Made by a program: the position numbers and the translations under genes
From: Cyanoderma ruficeps
Taxonomy: Eukaryota > Chordata > Aves > Passeriformes > Timaliidae
Assembly: GCA_008694505.1 (NCBI GenBank)
Contig: VZDJ01007749.1
Span: 7,721,790 to 7,785,789, forward strand
Direction of reading: 5' to 3'
DNA: 64,000 nucleotides
The notes under the pieces: generated by a model
Database searches by the model: none
What the model was told of the DNA's origin: nothing
Seen by the model: the letters and a program-made list of their open reading frames with translations, nothing else
Part shown: piece by piece, positions 54,413-64,000 of the stretch
How positions within the stretch are numbered: position 1 is the first letter of the stretch
Layout: the number at the start of each line of letters is the position of its first letter

Positions 54413-55118
54413 AATCTGATGATATACAAGAGTAAAACAGGGCTCTTAGGGAGAGCTTATGTTTTAACAGGAGATAGAAAAGTATGTATAGTGGACAGAA
54501 AAATACTTACGATATACACATTCTAGAAGTACTTATGTGTCTTTAAAAACAAACTATTCCAATTATCCTGTCTTAGAAAAACAACATTGAATTGCCTCAA
54601 AAGGTATCAAAAATAGAAGCACCAGTTTACTAAATAACATATCAGGGTACAGAATGTTCTTTCATATATCTTCTTTGTGAGGTTCCTCTGGCTGTCTCAA
54701 GAATGGAAATTCATATAGAAAGGTACATCTGTTACAGGAAGAGGTCTGTGGGTTTTTCCCCTGAATAGACTAGAACAAAAAAGCTGTTTACGTTGTCTCA
54801 GGCTATGCCTTGCATACTGTTCCAGCAGCACTGCTGCCTCTGCCTAGGCAGCATTATGAATGGTTTCATGTTTCCAGTTTTTAGGTGTCATAAAATACAC
54901 TCTTGTACTTGCTCTTTCCTGCTTGGCAGGTCTGTTGGCTCTCTTTTCCCCTTGAAGTTTTCCCTTTAATTGTTCCACAGGCATTTACTGGAATGATTTT
55001 TCATTTCTTACCATCACTTCTTTCAAAAAGTGGACCAAAACACACTTCCAGGATTTTACCTGTGAGGCTTGTGAGGCTTACCAGAACTTTTGTTGAACAG
55101 TGCCATTTCTTCTTTCCT

Positions 55119-55279
55119 NNNNNNNNNNNNNNNNNNNNNNNNNNNNNNNNNNNNNNNNNNNNNNNNNNNNNNNNNNNNNNNNNNNNNNNNNNNNNNNNNN
55201 NNNNNNNNNNNNNNNNNNNNNNNNNNNNNNNNNNNNNNNNNNNNNNNNNNNNNNNNNNNNNNNNNNNNNNNNNNNNNNN
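55119..55279. other. Assembly gap (161 N)
   Basis: A continuous run of 161 N lies inside the last intron of GPATCH2. The left flank is T/C-rich (TCTTTCCT), so a low-complexity or GC-rich sequence may have broken the assembly. Apparent open frames across it are artefacts. Confidence 0.99.
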
Positions 55280-55629
55280 GTGGACGTTGAATTTTGTGCT
55301 GGTCAGTTCAAGAGGAACTCTCTCGGGAACTGGAGGCTGCTGACTTAAAAGCCTTTATTTTAAGCCTAGCATTAAGCATAGCTTCAAACCAGTATTAAAG
55401 GATGCCTTCCCTCTATGCACTCTTTTTTTCCTTTGACTCGGGAACTGAGATAGTAGAAAGCAGTCTGCCTTTTATGTAGCCAGTGTTTTACTGAATATGA
55501 ACAGATCTATAGTGGATAATGCTGGACTACTGTAAATTCATCATCACAATCATCATGAGGTTTTTAATGTGCACCTCTCGTTTTGAATTTCTGTCTGTGT
55601 ATGCAGTTTCCACTGTGGGACCTTGCTTT

Positions 55630-55642
55630 TTGTGTGTGTGTG
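55630..55642. repeat. Short (TG)n simple repeat
   Basis: About six TG units form a minor microsatellite. Confidence 0.8.
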
Positions 55643-56895
55643 ATAAATGAGGCCTTTTAGAAGCTCATATTCAACTTTTTGGTGTTCTTGTTTAGTAAGT
55701 TAATATAATGATAAGCCAGCTGCTTGTCTATGGTAAATTCTTGGCTGAAGATATTGTAGTCTCCAAAAACTGAAAATCAGTCGTCTACTGCAGTATTTTT
55801 CAAAAAGTAGCAGGCAGAATAAATAGGTAGAAAATTAAACTGATAGTTTTGAAGCTATCTGTTAGCACTTTGAGGGGGTTTTTTTGTTCTTTTGTTGGGG
55901 CAGGGAGATGTTGAATAATGCTGAAAACAAAATCCAGCTGTCTATGTGGAACTGCCTTTGTTCAAAAACTTCAGCCCTTTTTAAAATTGTTTGTATGGTG
56001 GAAGTTGATAAATTTTAACACTGATTCTTGAAATAAATATCTCTGGTGCAAGATACTTATATTTAGAAGGCTTATCCATGCATTGTCTCCAAACTCTGGC
56101 TTGGGGAGTTTGGTTGATGGAGGTGAAAAAACAACTTTATTATTTTGACTTCACTTTTTTTTTTTTAAGATGCGTTCATGGGAAAAAAAGCCCTTTCTTA
56201 TAAAAAAAATTTATTTGTTGTACTAACAAATATATACTAACACTTGCAATGCTTGTGCTCTTTTATGTGGCATGTATGCAGCTTTTCTCAAAGATCTCAA
56301 TGTTAAGAAGAGAGTGTAAACAACACTTAGTAAAACTGAGAACTCCAAAAGCAACCTTGGACATAACAAACCTCACAATGTTCAATAAAAGAAACTGAGT
56401 AAAGATATAGCTGGATTTCAGTGGCTGACCACCTCTCTGTACGGTTTCTATAACAGCTATAATTGTTTAACCAGAACTTATTTATTGGGTTTTCTTGAAG
56501 AAGATCATTGATAAATATTGCTAAGAACAGAGTGATGGTCATGTTACTATGATGTGTCTCTTCCTAGTAACTGCATAGGACTAGAAATTCATGTGATCTT
56601 GACAATGTACTGGGAGACAGCTGCTGATGATTTGTATTCTTTGAGGCTGATGTGAAATCCACCGTATTGGAATAAAATATGACAATATTTGTCATATGTA
56701 AATACGGAATGAATCTTCAAAAGCATTAAAAATAAAAGCATAAGACTGTATTATTTAGAATCATATGCAGTCAAGAGGTCAACATGTGCAAAGACAGCCT
56801 GTTCTAGAAACCTGTTAGATGAATTAGGAGAATAAGAAGGTTTAAAGCTTTATGGGAGATTATCCTGCTCTTCTCCACATGGCAGGCAGTGCTGA

Positions 56896-57093
<198 letters not shown>

Positions 57094-57103
57094 CAGAGAT
57101 AAA

Positions 57104-57109
57104 AATAAA
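57104..57109 (+). promoter_or_regulatory. AATAAA candidate poly(A) signal, 10 nt after the stop codon
   Basis: A canonical AATAAA hexamer lies ten bases after TGA, with an A-rich tract starting about 15 bases later. Use would give an almost absent 3' UTR. No strong GT-rich downstream element is obvious until about 57180. Confidence 0.3.
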
Positions 57110-57123
57110 TCTCAAAATTATTG

Positions 57124-57168
57124 AAAAAAAAAAGAAAAAAAAAGAAGGAATGAAAGAAAAAGGAAAAA
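57124..57168. repeat. A-rich (A)nG tract
   Basis: Two runs of nine or more A separated by G are followed by GAAAGAAAAAGGAAAAAAT. This low-complexity purine tract just after the coding region could act as an internal priming site for oligo-dT cDNA. Confidence 0.9.
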
Positions 57169-60100
57169 ATGGCAAACATATTATTTGTTGTGATCAGCAA
57201 ATCCAGTTTTTCTTCTCTCAAAGATGGCAGAAGCTTCACACAAGCTCCACCAGCTGCAAGGCACAGCCACAGTGACGGAACCGGCATTCGAGTCTAACTT
57301 CATAATGGTGCTAAAATGTACAAAAACTTCTACTTTTTTTATTTTTGGTGGTCTTAAGGTTTGTATTAAGCATAAAATTCAGTATACTCACTTTTTTTTG
57401 TAAAAGCTTCTGAACAGCAGGTTTTAGTATATAAGTAAATTTTGTTTTGTAAGTATAATTTCATCTCAAGAGCCTTGATAAGATTTATTGAGGAAAACAG
57501 AACTTTTTACAGCTGTTGTGGCTTCCCCCTTTTCAGGCAAAGTTTCCAAACCTGGTATTTATAGTGTTCAGCAATATTTGAGTATAAGCTGCATTATGGC
57601 CATAATACATACATGTTTCCCACTGGAAGGTGATATGATATGCAGTTTTGTCTAAGAGCATGAAAAACAGCTTTGTTGTCATAGGAATGCCGTTCCAACG
57701 CCGTTTTCTGACAATGTATTACTGTCTTCCACAGTCAAGCTGAAAAGTAATGCTTTTATATTTGGTTTTGCATTTACAAAAGTATCTTTCCTGAGCAAAT
57801 TTTTTTTTCAAAATTCAAGTTTAATCTGACTTTCCCTTCATATTAATAGTCCTCAGTGTTGCCACATTTAAGAATAGTTTGAGCTTTGAAACAGGAAATT
57901 GTATTTTAGGGCTGACTGTGTTTCAGTGCTTATTCTGGGGTTTGGCACATTTTAAACAATGCAGTGTTCAACATGGTGTTAATGTTTGGTTTGTGACTGT
58001 GCTGTTGCCAATGAGCCACAACCTTTAAGGATCATGAACAGAAAAAGGGCAAGTAGAAGCAGGATTAGGATGGAGGAAAGGAAGGAAAAAGATACTTTGA
58101 TGGCATCTCACAAATCTAAGCTAGCAATTTAAAATCAAGAGGGATCATTAAGTGTTTTAATCAGTATCCTAATGTATCTAATGTCAGCAGAAGCAATTTC
58201 ATTAAGCACCAACCAATCAAGCTCCTAGGGTACTTAATAGTCTGCAGGATAAAACAAATTCCACTTTAAAATTAAATGATATGGCTGAAGGAAACTGTTT
58301 TTCAGATGGACTAAGGAGAAAATCCTGCCCCTCTCACCACCCATGCCTGTAGTAGCTGGCAATACTTACCCTCACTGCAGAGGGAACAGGATTTGATGCT
58401 CCAATCTTTTTTCCTTCAAGAGGAGGATCTCCCCTCCACAGCTCCCAAGCTGCAGAGAAAAATACTTAGTTCCAGATGCTTGCAAAAATATTTCTTTAGG
58501 ATAAAAAGAGCACAGCTTTGTTCATGCGACTGTGAAATATAGTGATTAATTTTAAGATGTGTTTTTATTACTTTTCTTTTTCTCTCAGCTTCACCCATTT
58601 TTCCAGGAAAATAGTAGCAGGAAGAGGAAAACCAGCAGCATTATAGCATTAAATTTGCTTTAAAGAAATGTTCGTACTTTCCAGTGTGATTACTGTCAGT
58701 TTGGGGACATTGTTTCACCATACCACCATAGCGTAGAGATTACAGATTAGTACCTGATGTTGCTTTTATGATGGTTGAATGCACATGTTTTCTGAGTTTA
58801 AGGAAGACTATTTATTGTTTAAATACTTTATATGATTGTGTGGTTTGACTTTTTAAAATTATAAGAAATTTTGAACAGAATTGGGATTTATACAGCAAAA
58901 CATATACTTTTTATTGTAAGATTCTGGGACATAACATAATGTGAGTTTGCCACTTCAGATATCTCTTGCACAACTGAACTTGGTTAAATACATTCCATAT
59001 CCAAAGAATTTTGAGGCTGCATAGTTGCAAAGGGCCAAGAGCCTGGAATTCTGCAGCTGGCAGAGGGTGCCCACTTGCATGTTACTCCAAATAATGCATT
59101 TCTGTGGCCTGCACCTGTTGTGTCAGTGCCATATGCTCCTGAGAGCAAGTGAACTCTGACAACCTCTTTGTTTTGTACACCACAATCAGAAATCCCTTTA
59201 AATCATTTTCAGCATGTGAATTGCAAAAGTGAGTTTTTTAAGATCCGTTTGTTGAAGCTCTATCTGCAAAACTGTGGAGGAATACTCAGTCTGTTAAAAT
59301 TCCACTGTTCTGCTTTAGTTCCAACACCTGCATGTCTTGGACTGGAAGTATGGCACCTATAACACTTCTTTGAAGTATTTCTGTGCATTTTACCATAGCA
59401 GGAGTTTCTCAAGAAATAAATGTAGAGCTCCAAATGTACTTGAAAGAGTTTCCTGTTTTTAAAAGGTAAGAGGGAAATAATGGATACATATTGAGGGAAA
59501 ACATCTTTAGCTCATTCAATTCTTTTTTCATGCATTCCTACAGGTGCAGTGAAGCAGCCAGCCTAGTAGACAGTAGACAGTCATAATGGAACAACTATGT
59601 AATCAGATTGAAAATCTTACAATTTTTTGTTTTAAATCAGCCTTTTAGTGAGAATCTATTAGACATAAGATTAGTTAAAGTGGTTTTGATGTAGAGATAG
59701 GTACACTTTGTTTTTGCCAGGTATTACCAATAGATACCACAGCTGACAGTACACTTTATCTGTTAGAAGCTGTAGAACAAAGTGATTTATTAGAATATTT
59801 TAATGTAGTGGTTTGAGATATTTTTTGTGCAGTAAAATTCCCATTCTGACTCACACTGTGATTTCATTTTCATTTTTCCACATCTCACAGGAGTGGTTTT
59901 AAAGATACTCCATTAGTGTGATTTCACACAGTTAAATCTAGTGTTAAGAAACAAAACAAAAATTAATTACAGTTTTTTTTCTTTTTTAAGACATTGCAAT
60001 GCTATTTGGCTTTGAAACAGGTTAAAATACTTGGATTTACTGTTTGTTTTTTCAGATCTTTCCTATGTCTAACTTGCAATCATACTATGATACCTGCTAT

Positions 60101-60192
60101 AAAGCTGGCACACATTATTTTAAAATACATATACAAGTGTTTTCAGATAATAATTCTTTATGCCTGTGACACTGAAGTTTTTTGCCTACATA

Positions 60193-60453
60193 AATAAATA
60201 TGGGATCATCTTGTATCTAAAAGTTGTCATCCGTCACATAGTTCTTTGCCAGATTCTTTCCATTTAAGTATTTGAATCAGTAGCTCAGCTGTTACCATAA
60301 TATTCTTCCTCTGAAGAATGTTTAGTGAAGAGACGTTGCCTGTTGTCAGCACTGCGTTTTGCTACGTGTTCCATGGTGTCTCAAAGTTCTGTGAATTGAG
60401 CCATTAACTGTTAATAAAAGAAACCCATGAGCAGTATCTTATTTCTAAATAAA
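60193..60453 (+). terminator. Cluster of AATAAA poly(A) signals
   Basis: AATAAA occurs at 60193-60198, 60413-60418 and 60448-60453. T- and GT-rich sequence (TTGTTTTAACAAGGTTGTCC) follows near 60490. This is the best candidate for the distal end of the GPATCH2 transcript, but AATAAA is common by chance in AT-rich DNA. Confidence 0.35.
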
Positions 60454-60470
60454 TATTTGTCGAAGTCAGA

Positions 60471-63400
60471 GAAGCATTATCGATACGCTTGTTTTAACAA
60501 GGTTGTCCCTGCATTTGTCTTTCTGCAATTAGGTCAATAATGGGTGTAGAACAGCAGTAAATAGCTAAATAATATGTTTAGAACGCTTTGCTTTAACAGC
60601 ACAAATGCAAGATGAAATAAAATAAATAGACTCAATTCTTCATGGGCTTTGTATGTTCTTTTCTTTAAACTGCCCTTTTCAGTAATGTTGTTATTGCACG
60701 GGTGAGTACAAAAATGTGCTGTTTCTGGAAATATAATTAAAGTGGCTAATACCATGTACCCAGCAAATGCATATTATGTTAAGCTATTACACTGCCTTTT
60801 ATGTACCTTTTTACTAGTACTTCTTTCCTAGGTTATTATTATCCTGCTGAAGAGGTTACACCACAATGTCAGGAAATGCCTTGTTTAAGATGTTTGCAGT
60901 ACGTCTGTTATCATATTCCTCTAAGACTTCTAAATACAAGTTCCCTTCACTCCTTAGGTCTGTGTATACTTTGATAACTGTGACAGGGCCTCATGCTTTC
61001 TCGTCAAATAATTCTCCAGAATTATTCCTCCAAGGAAAACTCACACAGCCTTTGTTTTATTTTTCCTCTCCCCATGATCCTGGGACACTTTCAGTAAAGG
61101 CATATCAAAAATGGGAATCCCTCCCCTCTTACTCTTAATCAAGAAACTTTCTAATTAGATTTCCATCCCTAGCAGAGTTTTCAGGAGCAGTGGGGTAGCT
61201 GCAAAAGGGTTAGCACACATTTACTTGCAACTGAGCACAATAAGTTTTTTGGGCTTCTTATAATTCTCTTCTGTCCTACAACAAAAGAGATATTGGAGTT
61301 ATTTTGAAGCTGTTGCTTGTATTTGAATATTCAATCATTAAGTAAAAGGCTGAAAATCACTGAGATTATGTAAGCTTGATCTCTCCCACCACTGAAGACT
61401 GTTTTTAAACAACTATGAAAAGTGGTTTAAATTAATATGAAGTATTCTATCTATAGAAAGTTGTTATTTTGATATAGGGATAGATACACTTGTTTACCTG
61501 TTTATAACATTGCTATGATGAAGTATTGAGGAGTTTGACTTCTGAAACTGAATATAAGTCATTAGCCTGTGAGGGATATATGTGTTATTGTAATACATTA
61601 CTGATTAAATACATGAGCTTATTGAAATATCATTCAGAATATTTCATCATAGATATGCTCCTTTCAGTTGTGCCTTGTCCATGGCATTGTCTTTCCTCCT
61701 TAATTCTTGTCTGTTTTTCTGAAAAACTGCAGCCCTGTGTGCATTTTCAAGTGATAATATCCAATGTTTCCTCTTGAACCATAATCTCTTGTATGTGCCA
61801 GGTGATGCCACTCAAGATTTTCTGTCATTTCTGCTACTCTACAGAAGTTGCTTTTCCAGCCCCTTCCTGAAGGGCCACCTGTTGCCTTCATCAGTTGTAA
61901 GAGATTTTGACACTGAGAACTTGAGATTTCTTTGTCCTTGGCCAGGCTGTTGTGTTGGTCCCTCTCCTTCCTGTGGCCCCAAGTCAGTGAGAGATTTGTA
62001 ATACTTTGTGCATGTATTGGCTTCAAGATGTGAAGTACTACTTAAGTCTAAAAATAAGCCACATGGGAGAATTTGCAGACTGAGGCTGTGACTTTCTTCC
62101 TTGTAAAAGATACAGGTCCTAAATTTTCCATGGTATCAGAGTTCCCTCAGATCCCAGCTGCCTGTTTGCAGGATTGTGCTAGCCCATCTTCAGCACTGAG
62201 CTCCTCTAGAGCTGTAATGTACGAGTTAGCTGGTGGTTGATGTCAGTCTGTCTGTCCTTGTAGTACCCATGGCAATACATCCCAGCAGTGTGGGGAGTCA
62301 GCCTGGAATATGCTGATTTCGCACAGTTCAAAATAAGGCACAGCAAACCACTCATATATGGTTTAGTATTCAGGAGATGTGATGGGGTCTTTTTTGTCAA
62401 TTCAGAAAGGATATAGCAGGAAAGTAAGAGTTGCAGATAACGAAGAGGAACAAGAATCGCTTCTGAAGCTGTGACACAGAGAGGAGTTTGAAATTTCTTA
62501 AACTAGGGGAATTCCCGCATCAGATACGCACAGAAAGAAAATGTAAATGTTACAAGTAATATTTTCTTTAAGTTACAAATAAGGTGTCAGTGTTTGGCAA
62601 AACAGGCTCAACATTTTGACCCACCACTGAAGAATGCTGGAGGTTGTAATGCCTGAGGTAAGCTAAACTTCTCATGCATCTACTACTTTGAATCCTATAG
62701 GTTTTCTCTGTGAGTCAGCTTATTCTACACCTGTCCATGCTCAAACTTTCTCCATCTTCTTCTCAAGCTGCTTTATTGTTGGTGCTGGACCTCAGATTGC
62801 TCCCTGCATGTCCATTCCCATGAGTTTTATGTTCTTTTTTAATGAGGTGTAATTTTTGTAATCCTCTTCCTTGGAAGTTGCCTATAATGTTGTTTCAGCT
62901 TATTATCCTACAAGGTAGATTTGAATAGTTCAAGGAGATTCTTTGAGGAATCAGCACAAATGGGTTCTAGTTTTTCCTCCCATGAAATGTTTCTACTTTT
63001 TTTTTTCTGATGTCTTGGAAGACCCCTACTTCTGTTCACCATTGCTTTCTCTCTTGCACAAACTTGGTGGTTTTCTTACAGGATACTCTGGTGGAGGGCA
63101 CAAGAATGTTTCTGATTGCATTTGCAAGTGTGCAGATTTTCAGTTTCATGCCTTTGGTTTCAAATGCTCAAAACTGAGTTTGTATTCCGCATGTTGCTTT
63201 ATTTTTTTCCAAAAGTTCCACGTTATCTAGATGTTCTGCCTATTGTGAAGAAAGTGGAGTGTTTATCTAAAATTTTCTAGATGCCACACTCTCAGTAAAT
63301 GTGGTGTTGGCCTTCACACTTCCCCTAGTATCAAATATGATCTGCAACATGAACCATACATATGTAAATACAAGATGCAAAAAAAATGTTGAATGAGAAT

Positions 63401-64000
63401 GCCAGTGATACTCAGTATGATAATTTGGATTAAACTCAAGTAGTTCCACTGTCTGAAAGAACAGTTTGCAGATTTCTTTTTTATATGCCCTGGTATCCCT
63501 TATTACTGAAATAAGAGGTTTTGAGAGTGAAAGAGTAATAATTGTAAGGGTTTTCCTAATGTGATGTAAATAATAAGTAACACAATTACCTAGTTGCCTT
63601 TATACTCACTGTAGTGTGTAAGCTGATTTATTTTTCATACTCTTTTGTCAGTGAGCATGTGAATTACAGTTTTTACTAATTGAATTTAGGCAATTTCTAT
63701 CCATTGCCCCTGAAGATAGGTCAGCTGCTAAACAGTAGCTTTGGCCCAGGAATTTTACAGAAAAGAGATCTGGACAGGAGTAGTGCCACTGGCAAAAGTG
63801 GCGGAATAGAGATCACCTTTCAACCTGTACGTTGTACTTACCTGCAGTTTTCCCAATAAACATTAAGTCTTCCTTAGTAAAGGTTCATGGAGAAATGATG
63901 TGGGGAATCAGACCTGATCAAATCTGGTCTGATACCTGTTTTATTGTTATTGCTAACATTAGAAGTATTCCTCCCACACCTGGGTTCCCTCATAAACATC
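60471..64000. other. Apparent intergenic sequence downstream of GPATCH2
   Basis: I find no exon, RNA gene or confident transposon. The region is AT-rich apart from a somewhat GC-richer strip at about 61.78-62.0 kb, which carries open frames on both strands (75 and 108 codons) without recognisable domains. An isolated AATAAA lies at 63855. In human the next gene beyond the 3' end of GPATCH2 is ESRRG, a considerable distance away, which would fit an empty flank here. Confidence 0.6.

Larger units (their letters stand above)
57094..60470 (+). other. GPATCH2: Probable 3' UTR of GPATCH2
   Basis: Sequence after the stop codon has no exon features and contains several AATAAA signals (57104, 59415, 60193, 60413, 60448). 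The cluster at 60193-60453 is a reasonable main end because it holds three signals in 260 bp and is followed by T/GT-rich sequence around 60490-60525. The true end cannot be fixed from sequence alone, and a much shorter UTR is possible. Confidence 0.45.

Noticed and set aside
54903..55348. Open frames running through the N block (up to 146 codons)
   Set aside because: Most of their codons are NNN, so the open frame is an artefact of the gap.

Overview
The window is AT-rich vertebrate nuclear DNA, most likely from a bird. Several CR1 LINE fragments, mostly near the conserved 3' end, are the main recognisable repeats. Coding sequence is sparse and split into short exons with GT/AG splice sites between kilobase-scale introns. 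One single N (4463) and one 161-base run of N (55119-55279) show it is draft assembly sequence. Nothing looks bacterial, plasmid-borne or viral in organisation.

The one gene I can support is the 3' half of GPATCH2 (G-patch domain-containing protein 2), on the + strand. Five exons join in one open frame: 26524-26588, 28309-28348, 31120-31190, 44822-44904 and 56924-57093 (stop codon included). Together they are 429 nt, or 142 codons plus TGA. All phases agree across the junctions. The peptide runs from an HWFSPGA-type conserved segment, through a basic RRRK segment, to a C-terminal G-patch. The 5' part of the gene (large acidic/basic N-terminal region) was not found in bases 1-26523 and probably lies upstream of the window.

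Layout: 1-26523 is intronic, with a possible minus-strand LTR remnant near 640-900, a perfect 12-bp hairpin at 16650, a GC-richer block near 19.2-19.6 kb, and a cluster of CR1 pieces at 22.3-24.1 kb. Two short introns (about 1.7 and 2.8 kb) follow. Then comes a 13.6-kb intron holding a MIR-like ancient SINE remnant (about 34.55-34.69 kb) and CpG-bearing, non-repetitive blocks (about 34.0, 41.75-42.3 and 42.56-42.87 kb) that look like candidate conserved non-coding elements. A 12.0-kb intron contains a CR1 tail, simple repeats and the assembly gap. From 57094 onward there is 3' UTR and then apparent intergenic sequence, with candidate poly(A) signals at 57104, 59415, 60193, 60413 and 60448.

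I see no second protein-coding gene, no tRNA or rRNA gene, no CRISPR array and no convincing new biological system. The open frames outside the five exons are short (148 codons at most) and have no recognisable domain. The items worth checking are the short C-terminus of GPATCH2, the A-rich tract just after its stop codon, the intronic candidate regulatory blocks and the perfect hairpin.
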